64,000 nucleotides of DNA from Salinisphaera shabanensis E1L3A (lineage in GTDB: Bacteria; Pseudomonadota; Gammaproteobacteria; Nevskiales; Salinisphaeraceae), in contig NZ_AFNV02000009.1 of assembly GCF_000215955.2 (NCBI RefSeq), forward strand, positions 62,001-126,000. Reading direction: 5' to 3'. Every line of letters begins with the position of its first letter. Position 1 is the stretch's first letter. Both the position numbers and the translations under genes were made by a program. Positions 26,747 to 35,927 of this stretch are shown one piece after another. The notes under the pieces are model-generated. The model searched no databases. It was not told the DNA's origin and saw only the letters and a program-made list of their open reading frames with translations.

Positions 26747-27514
26747 CTAGCCGCCGAGCAGCGCACGAACCACCAGATACAACACCGACGGGCCCAGCAG
26801 GCAACCCAAACCGGTATAAAAGGTTGCGGTCATCGCGCCGTACGGCACCAGGCGGGCGTCGGTCGCCGCGAGACCGCCGGCCACACCGCTGGTGGTGCCC
26901 ATCATGCCGCCGAAAACAAGCGCGGCGGACGGATTGTTGAGCGAAATCGCGCGCGCCACCATGGGCGTGACGATCATCACCGAAATCGATTTCACGAGCC
27001 CGATGGCAATCGATAGCGCGATCAGATCCGAACCGGCACCGATCGCGCTGCCGGTGACCGGTCCGACGATATAAGTCGCCGCACCCGCGCCAATCGTGGT
27101 GACCGATACGGCATCGGTGTAGCCGAACGCATAGGCGATCGCGCCGCCAAGCGCGAACGGCATGATGATGCCCACAAACAGCGCGATCACGCCATTCAAC
27201 CCGGCCTTGCGCAGCTCCTCGACGTCCACGCCGAATGCCGTGGCAACGATGGCGAAGTCGCGCAGCATCGAACCGCCCATCAGCCCCAGTCCGGAGAACA
27301 GTGCCACGTCGGCGAGACCGTCTTCGCCACCGGTCGAGACGCCGCCGATATAGGACAGTACGAGCCCGGCAGCGATCGCGATTGCCGAGCCGTGGATACG
27401 ACCGCGGGTGAGATGTTTCGAGATCAGGTTGCAGACCAGCATCAGCAGGCCGACGGCCGCAAACGCGGTAATCAGACCGTTGCTGGTGAACACATCAACG
27501 AGGCGCTCATGCAT
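26747..27514 (-). CDS. madM: Malonate transporter, MadM subunit
   Basis: A 255-residue membrane protein with about seven spans. It matches MadM from MHERLVDVFTSNGLITAFA through SYIGGVSTGGEDGLADVALFSGLGLMGGSMLRDFAI and YIVGPVTGSAIGAGSDLIALS to MMGTTSGVAGGLAATDARLVPYGAM. MadM and MadL together import malonate with cations. ATG at 27514 is chosen, overlapping the madL end by 8 bases; the upstream 33 codons in frame belong to the madL region. It is convergent with mdcR, only 10 bases apart and with no visible terminator. Confidence 0.92.
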   Translation of the reverse strand: MHERLVDVFTSNGLITAFAAVGLLMLVCNLISKHLTRGRIHGSAIAIAAGLVLSYIGGVSTGGEDGLADVALFSGLGLMGGSMLRDFAIVATAFGVDVEELRKAGLNGVIALFVGIIMPFALGGAIAYAFGYTDAVSVTTIGAGAATYIVGPVTGSAIGAGSDLIALSIAIGLVKSISVMIVTPMVARAISLNNPSAALVFGGMMGTTSGVAGGLAATDARLVPYGAMTATFYTGLGCLLGPSVLYLVVRALLGG

Positions 27515-27917
27515 TGCGATCACCCCGCTCGGCTTCGACATCGTCCAGCGGTACGGCGTACTTGCCTTTACCCAGCCGTGCGATAACCGGCACCAGGGCA
27601 AAGCTCGCCGCAACCACGATCAGACCGCCCACAAGCGCGACCGGCCCGCCGGTGACAGCGCCCACCACGTTCTGGCTGGCCGCCATCGCGACCACGATCG
27701 GGATATAGAGCGAACTCCAGAACTCGACACCGCGCCGCGACGAGGTATCCAGGCAACCGGCTTTCTGTAGCCGATAGACCACGAATACCAGCAGCAACAT
27801 GGCCAGACCGACGCCGCCCACGTTCGAGCTCACGCCGATGGCCATGCCGATCAGCTCGCCGATGATATTGCCGGCCAACATACAGGCTGCCAGCAACGCA
27901 ACGCCATAAATGATCAT
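27507..27917 (-). CDS. madL: Malonate transporter, MadL subunit
   Basis: A 136-residue membrane protein with four spans. MIIYGVALLAACMLAGNIIGELIGMAIGVSSNVGGVGLAMLLL and the later GVEFWSSLYIPIVVAMAASQNVVGA are diagnostic of MadL. AAGGAGGAG right before the ATG is an unusually strong ribosome binding site for this window. It is the first gene of the madLM pair. Confidence 0.93.
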   Translation of the reverse strand: MIIYGVALLAACMLAGNIIGELIGMAIGVSSNVGGVGLAMLLLVFVVYRLQKAGCLDTSSRRGVEFWSSLYIPIVVAMAASQNVVGAVTGGPVALVGGLIVVAASFALVPVIARLGKGKYAVPLDDVEAERGDRNA

Positions 27918-28020
27918 GGCTCCTCCTTTCGTTGTGTAATTGTCGTTGTGCCTGGAGTGAACGACAGCCGCGTACGGCCAATCAACGAAGATCGTGTTAA
28001 GCGTCTTAGCCTGAATATAA

Positions 28021-28032
28021 TTGGCGCGCCAA
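28021..28032. promoter_or_regulatory. 12-bp perfect palindrome upstream of madL
   Basis: TTGGCGCGCCAA is a perfect palindrome in the 273-base region between madL and the GntR gene, about 105 bases before madL. It contains an AscI-type GGCGCGCC core, which can occur by chance in GC-rich DNA. It could be an operator for the GntR protein, whose family often binds short palindromes, but it differs from the ATTGTA/TACAAT site I recall for MdcY. Confidence 0.35.
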
Positions 28033-28190
28033 ATCAGTCGGTTGGATGCGACGCCCTACGACGATGGTCATACAGCGGGGGAAGCGACAACCACCCGTCG
28101 AACGGCGCCTTCCGGGTCTTTCGCGTACGTTAAACCCGCGACCCGCGCCTGAGTGAACGACGCAACCCGGCCCACGGCGCAGACAATCGA

Positions 28191-28889
28191 TTATCCGCGC
28201 GAGCGCGCACGGATACGCGTCTGGGCTAGCTGCGTCAGCGTCAAGGTTTTGGCGAATTCTTCGCTGCGCTTGACATGACCGATCATGAGATTTTTCGCAG
28301 CGGCCACGTCGCGCTCGAGCAAGTAGGTACAGATCTTGTGGTGTTCGACATAAGTCAAATCGACACGCTGGTTTTGCGTGAAATCGAGTCGACGAATGAC
28401 ACGGATATGGTTATTCACATCCGCCAGATATTCTGCAACCGCGAAATTGCCTCCGCCTTCGGCAAGGCGGATATGGAAAGACTCATCGCGCGCTTCCATG
28501 TCCTCGGAGCTTTTCGACCTGCCGGGCTGCGTGACCGGATCCCAGTCGGCCGCCAGTTTCTCGAGCTGTGCATCGGGCATGAACAGGGCTGCCTTGTCCA
28601 ATGAGAACAGCTCTAGCGCGACACGCACATCGTAGTACTGCATCAACCGCGTGATATCTAGATCGCGGATGAAGCAGCCCTGCTTAGGGCGCACCGACAG
28701 ATACCCCTCCGACTCGAGCCGCTGTACCGCTTCGCGTATCGGCGTACGGCTGACCTGGAACATTTCCGCCAGCTCGGTTTCGGTCACGCGACTGCCCGGA
28801 TACAGCTCAAACTCCAGAATCATGTGCCGCAGCTGCTGATAGACGAGTTTAGCCGAGGCCATTTTGGGTTCCAGGTCGCGTTTGGTCAT
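28191..28889 (-). CDS. GntR-family regulator with FCD domain, candidate malonate regulator
   Basis: A 232-residue repressor-type protein. The winged helix (VYQQLRHMILEFELYPGSRVTETELAEMFQVSRTPIREAVQRLESEGYL) is followed by an FCD sensor domain with candidate metal ligands in ARDESFH, NNHIRVIRRLD, EHHKICTYLLERD and MIGHVKRS. It lies upstream of madLM on the same strand. In Acinetobacter a GntR protein, MdcY, represses malonate decarboxylase genes, so this protein is a good candidate for the same job here. That role is inferred from family and position. Confidence 0.8.
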   Translation of the reverse strand: MTKRDLEPKMASAKLVYQQLRHMILEFELYPGSRVTETELAEMFQVSRTPIREAVQRLESEGYLSVRPKQGCFIRDLDITRLMQYYDVRVALELFSLDKAALFMPDAQLEKLAADWDPVTQPGRSKSSEDMEARDESFHIRLAEGGGNFAVAEYLADVNNHIRVIRRLDFTQNQRVDLTYVEHHKICTYLLERDVAAAKNLMIGHVKRSEEFAKTLTLTQLAQTRIRARSRG

Positions 28890-29109
28890 TCGATCCGCCT
28901 GTCTCGTTCGATTACGTCGCTGCAGTCGGCGGCGACACCCCCGATCATACGAGCCCCGGCGCGTTCGGCAACCGCTGGCCGAACGCGAACGCTACCGCGC
29001 TCGCGAACCGCGACCACGCGAGCCGACGCATGGCCATACGGAACACGCGCAAGAAAGTCGCGCAACGCCCGACCTCGATTGCCATGGGCACACTTTTATC
29101 GTGCCCACG

Positions 29110-29134
29110 AAAAAGGCCGCTCGAAGAGCGGCCT
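29110..29134 (-). terminator. Rho-independent terminator of tRNA-Ala
   Basis: Read on the minus strand, a perfect 8-bp stem (bases 29126-29133 with 29115-29122) and 3-base loop are followed by a run of five T. It begins 12 bases beyond the CCA end of the tRNA. Confidence 0.92.
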
Positions 29135-29145
29135 GAATCGATGAC

Positions 29146-29221
<76 letters not shown>

Positions 29222-29271
29222 AGATTTTGTACCCGCTTGCCTGCGAGCGAGCGGCGTATGATAGCAGGCTT

Positions 29272-29991
29272 ATGTCTGTTGCCAACCCCCCTTCGCCCGC
29301 GAATTCCGAAACGCCGCTGCGAGGCGATTTCTCTGTTTGCATATTTGCCAAGGCGCCCGTTGTCGGCCAGTGCAAGACACGGCTTGCGCGCCGCCTGGGC
29401 GACCGCCGCGCAACAAGGATTTATCGGGCGATGCTCGAACACGCTGTTTCGCAGGCGGTCGCAATCGCGCCCGGGCGCGTGATGCTCGCTTGTTCACCCG
29501 AGACCAGGCATCCGGCGTTCGCGCGCCTGGCGCAACGGTACGGCGTCACGCGACGACGGCAGGCCCTCGGTACACTGGGCTATCGAATGGCAACTGGCGT
29601 ACGCCAGGCGTTGCAGACTAGCGAGCGCGTCGTGGTGATGGGGGCCGATCAACCCGCGCTCGATGGCGGCTGGCTTGAGCACGCGCTGGCCCATCTCACC
29701 TGTACGGATCACGTATGGCTGGCGCCGACCTGGGACGGAGGCTACTGGGCGATCGGTCTATGCCACACGAATGCGCGTATTTTTCGCGGCCCGGTATGGA
29801 GTACCCCTCGCGTCGCGCGCAGCACGCGAACACGGGCGAAAACGCTCGGACTGGAACTCAGCGCCCTGGCCCCGCGCCGGGATATCGACGACTATCGCGA
29901 CTGGCAGCAGCTCCCACAGTCGTTACGCTCATCGCTTGCGCGTGCCGCCACCATGCCAGGCCTGGCCGGAATCGCCCGCCGCCCGCCCTAG
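29272..29991 (+). CDS. DUF2064/TIGR04282-family glycosyltransferase-like protein
   Basis: A 239-residue protein related to nucleotide-sugar transferases with a GT-A-like fold. The N-terminal FAKAPVVGQCKTRLARRLG, the central VVVMGADQPALDGGWLEHAL and WLAPTWDGGYWAIGL are family hallmarks. Members are annotated near arsenosugar or surface-sugar genes, but none are here. The open frame extends back into the tRNA; ATG at 29272 is the first start beyond it. C-terminal third is Arg-rich and less conserved. Confidence 0.8.
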   Translation: MSVANPPSPANSETPLRGDFSVCIFAKAPVVGQCKTRLARRLGDRRATRIYRAMLEHAVSQAVAIAPGRVMLACSPETRHPAFARLAQRYGVTRRRQALGTLGYRMATGVRQALQTSERVVVMGADQPALDGGWLEHALAHLTCTDHVWLAPTWDGGYWAIGLCHTNARIFRGPVWSTPRVARSTRTRAKTLGLELSALAPRRDIDDYRDWQQLPQSLRSSLARAATMPGLAGIARRPP

Positions 29992-30036
29992 ACCGGGCGG
30001 CTGTACGACCGGCCCCGCGAACCCCGGATAACACTC

Positions 30037-31215
30037 TCAGCCGGCCTCTGGGGTGGAATTGTTGGCGCTGGCTTGACGAACGCTGCGGAAGTAGCGATCC
30101 AACCAGTTGTTCAAATCGCTGAACATCTGCTCGATCTCACGATCGCTCGGTGGCTCGTCGGCGTTGTCGAGTTCCACCGTGATCACCGGAATACCCTGCA
30201 TGCGCGACGCGAAGTTGCCCAGCGACCCCGGATAAACGCCAAGGCGATGCAGATTCAAGCTGCCCATCTTTCGCGGGGCCGGGAAATCGCCGTCATAATC
30301 GAGTACGCCATACGGCGCATGCATCGAAATAATGACGTTCGGCTTGAACTGTTTGATCTGTTCGGCCAGCCACTTATTTTCGGGCTCGCTGCCGGCGCTT
30401 TCGCCTGGAAAGCGGCGTTTCTCGAAACCGACACGGCGCCAGTAATCACGCGATTCCTTGGCCCAACCCGCCGTCGGCAGATTGCGATTGAGATCCACGC
30501 CGTTGGCATTCACACGCGTCGGCGGCTCATGAAACAAACCGTCGGGGTTAAGCACGGGCGCGACCTTCCATTCATAAGGCGTGCCCTCATCGGCCATGAT
30601 GTTCATCCAGTTGAACACCGTGCCCACGGAGCTGAGCTCGTCACCGTGCGTAGCGGCAATCAGCAGTACGCGACCGGAGCCCGCAGCCTTCTGCGTGGGA
30701 TCGATCTGACGCACGATCAGCGGACGACCGTTGACCGACTTGTGGCCTGAGTCAGCGAATGCACCTGACATGCAGTCCGAGCTCTCGACGCCCGGCACGC
30801 GCGCGGCCAGGTCGCGGCACCAGCTCGCCACGATATCGCTCGGCGGCAGGCTCGAGGCAGCGAGTTGAACGATACCCTGGCGCCCGACAAGCTTCAGATC
30901 GGGCATGAACTGCGGCTTGGCAGGCTCCGGCTCGGGTTCGTTTTCTGCGACCTGGCCGTCCTGCGGCGTGACTTCGCTTTCGATCTGGGTATCGGGCGAG
31001 GATTGAACGACGTCCTGTTCCGGTTCGTTCTGCGCGACCTGGCCGGCGCCGCTGGCTTCCGGCTCCGTCCCGTCGTCAGAAAACTGATAGGTGACAAAGA
31101 CGGTGATCAGCGCCACGAGCACCATGCTGCCGATCCAGCCGGCGACAAGCACCTTGGGATTCGGATTGGCGCTGCCCTGTGCGCTGCCTTTCTTCTTGAA
31201 CGATCCGTTAGCCAT
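30037..31215 (-). CDS. Membrane-anchored M14-family zinc peptidase/amidase (MpaA-like)
   Basis: A 392-residue protein with one N-terminal membrane span (about residues 22-43), an acidic linker rich in Glu, Gln and Pro (46-100), and an M14 domain. Zinc ligands fit ATHGDELS (His190, Glu193) and a later MHAP His; VLNPDG, NANGVDLNRNLP and TVELDNADEP give the substrate-binding and catalytic Glu parts. It resembles MpaA, which cleaves murein tripeptide, but the span and linker place the catalytic domain outside the cytosol. It starts 5 bases after the LOG gene stops. Confidence 0.8.
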   Translation of the reverse strand: MANGSFKKKGSAQGSANPNPKVLVAGWIGSMVLVALITVFVTYQFSDDGTEPEASGAGQVAQNEPEQDVVQSSPDTQIESEVTPQDGQVAENEPEPEPAKPQFMPDLKLVGRQGIVQLAASSLPPSDIVASWCRDLAARVPGVESSDCMSGAFADSGHKSVNGRPLIVRQIDPTQKAAGSGRVLLIAATHGDELSSVGTVFNWMNIMADEGTPYEWKVAPVLNPDGLFHEPPTRVNANGVDLNRNLPTAGWAKESRDYWRRVGFEKRRFPGESAGSEPENKWLAEQIKQFKPNVIISMHAPYGVLDYDGDFPAPRKMGSLNLHRLGVYPGSLGNFASRMQGIPVITVELDNADEPPSDREIEQMFSDLNNWLDRYFRSVRQASANNSTPEAG

Positions 31216-31220
31216 GACAG

Positions 31221-31961
31221 TCAGCCGTGCCGGCTTTGTGCGGTCACCGTGTCCTGCGCAAGCGCATCGGTGAGAAAATCAAATGCTTCATCGACCGAGT
31301 CTGCCCGATAGAACAGGTCGATGTCGCGCTCTGCTATCAGCCCCATTTCCACGAACACATCGAAGTTGATGAGTCGCTCCCAGAAGTTCTTACCATAAAG
31401 CACGACCGGAATACGCGGCTGTTTGCCCGTCTGTATCAGTGTGAGCATCTCGAAGAGTTCGTCCATGGTGCCAAAACCGCCCGGGAAGATGATCAGCGCC
31501 TTGGCCACGTTCATGAACCAGAACTTGCGCATGAAAAAGTACTTGAACTCGAAGTTCAGCGCGTCGCTGATATACGCGTTCGCCCCCTGCTCATGCGGCA
31601 GTTCGATATTGTAGCCCATCGACAATTCGCGGTTGACGTCCGCTGCGCCCCGATTGGCTGCTTCCATGATGCCTGGCCCGCCCCCCGTACACACATGGTA
31701 ATGCGCATCGGGCTCATGTGTCTCCATCGTCCAGCGCGTCATGCGCGCGGCGAGTTCGCGGGCCTCGGCATAGAAGTCCACGGCATCGTCGACCGGGTCC
31801 GGGCCGATCGGGCGCAGGCGCGCCGACCCCCAGAAGATCAAGGCACGATGCACGTTCAGTTCTTTCAGCCGCGCTCTGGGTTCGAGATATTCGGAGAGCA
31901 GGCGCAGCGAACGCGCCTCATCGCTGAGCATGAACTCAGCGTCTTCATAGGCCTTGGTCAT
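31221..31961 (-). CDS. LOG-family protein (cytokinin riboside phosphoribohydrolase-like)
   Basis: A 246-residue Rossmann-like protein. The hallmarks GGGPGIMEAANRGA and PGGFGTMDELFE are both present, the second holding the catalytic Glu of the LOG family. Such proteins split nucleoside monophosphates to base and ribose phosphate; bacterial paralogues act mainly on purine nucleotides. The longer N-terminal helix and the AYISDALNFEFKYFFMRKFWFMN insert place it in the larger subgroup of the family. Probably co-transcribed with the M14 peptidase 5 bases downstream. Confidence 0.85.
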   Translation of the reverse strand: MTKAYEDAEFMLSDEARSLRLLSEYLEPRARLKELNVHRALIFWGSARLRPIGPDPVDDAVDFYAEARELAARMTRWTMETHEPDAHYHVCTGGGPGIMEAANRGAADVNRELSMGYNIELPHEQGANAYISDALNFEFKYFFMRKFWFMNVAKALIIFPGGFGTMDELFEMLTLIQTGKQPRIPVVLYGKNFWERLINFDVFVEMGLIAERDIDLFYRADSVDEAFDFLTDALAQDTVTAQSRHG

Positions 31962-32083
31962 TCAAACCCCGGTGAGATCAAATCGTCGTGTGCCGGATTC
32001 GGCGCTCGCGCGAGTATATCAGCGTAAAAACGGCTTCCGGCGATAACCACTGACACAGATCAAGTCGTCATCTTTCAAACAAT

Positions 32084-32113
32084 GGTTGAATTGTTCGCGA
32101 AAGCACCTATTAA
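32084..32113 (+). promoter_or_regulatory. Candidate sigma-32 (heat-shock) promoter of clpB
   Basis: GGTTGAA (32084-32090) and CCTATTAA (32106-32113) are spaced 15 bases apart and resemble the sigma-32 elements CTTGAAA and CCCCATNT. The -10 part ends 66 bases before the clpB start, and clpB is a classic sigma-32 gene. Match is partial. Confidence 0.5.
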
Positions 32114-32179
32114 CAGCACATAGCTAAGGTACAGGCGCCCGAACACGGCGCCGCACCCGTCAAAGAGGGATAGCGCAAC

Positions 32180-34771
32180 ATGCGAATGGACAAACTAACC
32201 AGTAAACTTCAGAGCGCCCTGGGCGAGGCACAAAGCCTTGCGGTGGGTCGCGATCACAACGAAATCCAGCCGGTACACGTGCTGCTCGCGCTGCTCGATA
32301 CGGAAGGCGGCACCGTGCGGCCGCTGCTCGACGGCGCCGGGCTGGATGTGCGTGACATACGTAATCGCCTGCTCAAAGCACTCGACAATCTGCCGACCGT
32401 TGGCGAAGCCACGGGCGACGTGGGCGCAAGCCAGGCGCTCGTGCGAGTGCTCAACCTGTCAGACAAGCTCGCCCAGAAGCGCGGGGATTCGTTCATCTCC
32501 AGCGAACTGTTCGTGCTCGCCGCGCTCGAGGACAAATCCGAAGCGGGCACCATCCTGAAGAACGCCGGCGCGACGCGCGACAAGCTCACCGCACAGATCG
32601 ACAAGATCCGCGGCGGCGAGAACGTCGACGATGCCAACGCCGAAGAACAGCGCGGCGCGCTCGACAAGTACACCATCGATCTCACCGAGCGCGCCGAACA
32701 GGGCAAGCTTGACCCGGTCATCGGTCGCGATGAGGAAATCCGCCGCGTGATCCAGGTGCTTTCGCGCCGGACCAAGAACAACCCGACCCTGGTCGGCGAA
32801 CCCGGCGTGGGCAAGACCGCGATCGTAGAAGGTCTGGCCCAGCGCATTATCAATGGCGAAGTCCCGGAATCGCTGCGCGACAAACGCGTGCTGGTGCTCG
32901 ACCTCGGCGGCATGATCGCCGGCGCGAAATACCGCGGCGAGTTCGAAGACCGTCTCAAGGGCGTGCTCTCCGACCTGTCCAAGCAGGAAGGCCGCATCAT
33001 TCTCTTCATCGACGAAATCCATACGCTGGTGGGCGCCGGCAAGGCCGAAGGCTCGATGGATGCCGGCAACATGCTCAAGCCCGCGCTTGCACGTGGCGAG
33101 CTGCATTGCATCGGTGCGACCACGCTCAACGAATATCGCGAGAACATCGAAAAAGATGCGGCCCTGGAGCGCCGCTTCCAGAAAGTGATCGTCGACGAGC
33201 CGGATCTCGAAGACACCATCGCGATCCTGCGTGGGCTCAAGGAACGCTACGAAGTCCACCACGGTGTGGATATCACCGACGGCGCCATCATTGCCGCCGC
33301 CAAGCTGTCGCAGCGCTACATCACGGATCGCAAACTGCCGGACAAGGCGATCGATCTGATCGATGAAGCCGCGTCGAAGATCCGTATCGAGATCGATTCC
33401 AAACCGGAAGAGCTCGACCGGCTCGATCGCCGTCTGATCCAGCTCAAGATCGAGAAACAGGCGTTGTCGAAGGAATCCGACGAGGGCTCCAAGACACGCC
33501 TCGACCGGCTCGACGAGGAAATCAACGAGCTCGAACGCGAGTATTCCGACCTGGAAGAAATCTGGAAGTCGGAGAAAGCGTCGGTGGCGGGCGCGGCCAA
33601 CAAGCGCGAAGAACTCGAGCAGGCCAAGAAGGAACTCGAGGCAGCCCAGCGTGCGCGTGATTTCGACCGCATGTCGGAACTGCAATACGGGCGCATCCCG
33701 CAGCTCGAACGCGAACTGGCCGAAGCGCAGGCAGCGGAGCAAACACCCGCGGCCACCAAGCTGTTGCGCAACAACGTCACCGATGAAGAAGTCGCTGAGA
33801 TCGTCTCGCGGTGGACCGGCATACCGGTCAATCGCATGCTCGAAGCCGAGCGCGACAAGCTGTTGCGCATGGAAGATTCGTTGCACGAACGCGTAATCGG
33901 CCAGAACGAAGCGGTATCAGCGGTTTCCGACGCCATTCGACGCTCGCGCTCGGGCCTGTCGGATCCGAACCGGCCGATCGGTTCATTCCTGTTCCTGGGC
34001 CCGACCGGCGTGGGCAAGACCGAGCTGTGCAAGTCGATTGCAACCTTCCTGTTCGACACCGAGTCGGCCATGGTGCGGATCGACATGTCCGAGTTCATGG
34101 AAAAGCACTCGGTTGCGCGCCTCATCGGTGCCCCGCCCGGCTATGTCGGCTATGAACAAGGCGGCTATCTGACCGAGGCGGTACGTCGCAAGCCCTATTC
34201 GGTGATCCTGCTCGACGAAGTCGAGAAGGCGCACAGTGATGTCTTCAACATACTGTTGCAGGTCCTCGACGACGGGCGACTCACCGATGGCCAGGGCCGT
34301 ACCGTGGATTTTCGCAATACCGTGATCGTGATGACCTCCAATCTGGGCAGTCAGCTCATCCAGGAACTGTCGGATACCAGCTACGACACCATGCGCGAGT
34401 CGGTGATGGAAGTCGTGGCCCAGCATTTCCGGCCCGAGTTCATCAACCGTATCGACGAGTCGGTGGTGTTCCATCCGCTCGCCCAGGCGCAAATCCGCGA
34501 GATCGCACGTATCCAGATGCGTGAACTCCATACCCGCCTGGCCGAACGCGAGCTTACGCTGGATATTTCGAATGCCGCAGTCGACAAGCTCGCCGAAGCC
34601 GGCTTCGACCCGGTCTATGGCGCGCGTCCGCTCAAGCGCTCGATCCAGACGCTGGTGGAAAATCCGCTGGCCAAACGGATCCTGGCCGGCGAGTTCGTCG
34701 CCGGCGATACGGTGACGGTCGATCTCGACGGGACCGACGAAAACGAACTGCGCTTCAACAAGGCCGCATAA
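32180..34771 (+). CDS. clpB: ATP-dependent disaggregase ClpB (Hsp100)
   Basis: An 863-residue two-ring AAA+ chaperone, full length for the family. The N domain (residues 1-150) is followed by NBD1 with GEPGVGKTA and [13 protein letters not shown], a complete coiled-coil middle domain (about 410-525) with the [10 protein letters not shown] region, and NBD2 with [25 protein letters not shown] and the YGARPLKR sensor-2 motif. It threads aggregated proteins with DnaK in the cytosol. GAGGG about ten bases before the ATG supports the start. A candidate heat-shock promoter lies upstream. Confidence 0.96.
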   Translation: MRMDKLTSKLQSALGEAQSLAVGRDHNEIQPVHVLLALLDTEGGTVRPLLDGAGLDVRDIRNRLLKALDNLPTVGEATGDVGASQALVRVLNLSDKLAQKRGDSFISSELFVLAALEDKSEAGTILKNAGATRDKLTAQIDKIRGGENVDDANAEEQRGALDKYTIDLTERAEQGKLDPVIGRDEEIRRVIQVLSRRTKNNPTLVGEPGVGKTAIVEGLAQRIINGEVPESLRDKRVLVLDLGGMIAGAKYRGEFEDRLKGVLSDLSKQEGRIILFIDEIHTLVGAGKAEGSMDAGNMLKPALARGELHCIGATTLNEYRENIEKDAALERRFQKVIVDEPDLEDTIAILRGLKERYEVHHGVDITDGAIIAAAKLSQRYITDRKLPDKAIDLIDEAASKIRIEIDSKPEELDRLDRRLIQLKIEKQALSKESDEGSKTRLDRLDEEINELEREYSDLEEIWKSEKASVAGAANKREELEQAKKELEAAQRARDFDRMSELQYGRIPQLERELAEAQAAEQTPAATKLLRNNVTDEEVAEIVSRWTGIPVNRMLEAERDKLLRMEDSLHERVIGQNEAVSAVSDAIRRSRSGLSDPNRPIGSFLFLGPTGVGKTELCKSIATFLFDTESAMVRIDMSEFMEKHSVARLIGAPPGYVGYEQGGYLTEAVRRKPYSVILLDEVEKAHSDVFNILLQVLDDGRLTDGQGRTVDFRNTVIVMTSNLGSQLIQELSDTSYDTMRESVMEVVAQHFRPEFINRIDESVVFHPLAQAQIREIARIQMRELHTRLAERELTLDISNAAVDKLAEAGFDPVYGARPLKRSIQTLVENPLAKRILAGEFVAGDTVTVDLDGTDENELRFNKAA

Positions 34772-34877
34772 CCTATATGGCGCTGATGTCATGTTTAGCG
34801 ATTGCTCGCCGGCAACGCCCACTGTAGTCCGGGGATTGGCCAGACATTTTGCGAGACGTCTGAACCCAAGGTTTTCA

Positions 34878-34896
34878 GCGCGGCTTGTAGCCGCGC
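34878..34896. other. Hairpin between convergent clpB and aldo/keto reductase genes
   Basis: A perfect 8-bp stem (GCGCGGCT with AGCCGCGC) and 3-base loop lies midway in the 193-base gap. There is no T run on either strand, so it is either a weak terminator or an incidental GC-rich hairpin. Confidence 0.4.
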
Positions 34897-34964
34897 CCTG
34901 GACGATCCGCTCAAGCGTCTATTCGCGCGATGACGACTGCTGTCGCACCGACGTACCGACCCCT

Positions 34965-35927
34965 CTACAAAGCACGCATGGTTTGTCTCATGCGCTTGCG
35001 CATATCGGCGTCAGGTAGTTTGCCGTAGCCGGCGTGCATGTTATCGCGCAGGTGTTCAGGGTCGCTGGTGGCCGGAATTACGGCGGTGACCGTTTCATTA
35101 GCGAGCACGTATTTGAGCGCGAACTGGGCCCAGGAGAAGCAATCGAACTCCTTGGCAAAATCGGGCAGTTCCTTGCCTTTCGTCTCGCCGAATATCCGGC
35201 CATCGTTGAAAGCGCGGTTCACCAGCACGGCAATCCCATGATCGGCGGCCAGTGGAAGCAATCGTCTTTCAGCATCCGGCGTCATGATGGAGTAGTTGAA
35301 CTGTACGAAGTCCAGGTCCTTGGTCGCCATCTGATGTTCGAGTTCATCGAAGGCGCTGGTCAGATAATGGGTGATACCGATATAACGCACCCGCCCTTCT
35401 TCCTTGAGCTGTTGCAGCGTGGCCCACTGGTTATCGAGCCCGATGAAGTTATGGATTTGCAGCAGATCGATCGGCTCACCCAGTTCATCGATGGACGCAC
35501 GAAACTGCTCAAGCGTTCGTTCGCGACTGCGCTTGCGCACCTTGGTCGCCATGAATAGTTGCTCGCGCACACCGGTTTCGCGCGCAATATTGCCGATATT
35601 GGTTTCGGCGTTGCCATAAGACGGCGAGGTATCCACGAGTGTGCCTCCCATGGCGACGAACTCTTTCATGACCGTGGCCAGGTCCGCGAGCGTACTTTCG
35701 CTACGTGTTGCAAACGAACCGGACGAACCCATGCCGATCACGGGTATCTGTTCGCCGCTCGCAGGAATGGCGCGCGTGCGCATGGCCTGGTCGCCTCCCG
35801 CGGCGTCAATCTGCGCGGCAAGCGAAACCTGCCAGGGCATTGCGGCAAGCCCTGCCCCGGCCGCGCCATAGCCAAGCACGCGGCGGCGCGTGAACGATTT
35901 GTCGAGTATCGAATCGGATCGGTTCAT
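34965..35927 (-). CDS. Tat-exported aldo/keto reductase-family protein
   Basis: A 320-residue protein. The N-terminus carries a twin-arginine signal (FTRRRVLGYGAAGAGLAAMP), predicting export as a folded protein. The rest is an aldo/keto reductase barrel with the tetrad Asp and Tyr of VDTSPSYG, Lys of ATKV and His of QIHN. AKRs normally use cytosolic NADPH, so a periplasmic location is unusual, as in a few Tat-linked relatives. Its start overlaps the stop of the upstream transporter gene as ATGA. Confidence 0.85.
   Translation of the reverse strand: MNRSDSILDKSFTRRRVLGYGAAGAGLAAMPWQVSLAAQIDAAGGDQAMRTRAIPASGEQIPVIGMGSSGSFATRSESTLADLATVMKEFVAMGGTLVDTSPSYGNAETNIGNIARETGVREQLFMATKVRKRSRERTLEQFRASIDELGEPIDLLQIHNFIGLDNQWATLQQLKEEGRVRYIGITHYLTSAFDELEHQMATKDLDFVQFNYSIMTPDAERRLLPLAADHGIAVLVNRAFNDGRIFGETKGKELPDFAKEFDCFSWAQFALKYVLANETVTAVIPATSDPEHLRDNMHAGYGKLPDADMRKRMRQTMRAL

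Noticed and set aside
32459-33886. 475-codon frame antisense to clpB
   Set aside because: clpB is unmistakable on the other strand; the antisense translation has no recognisable domain.
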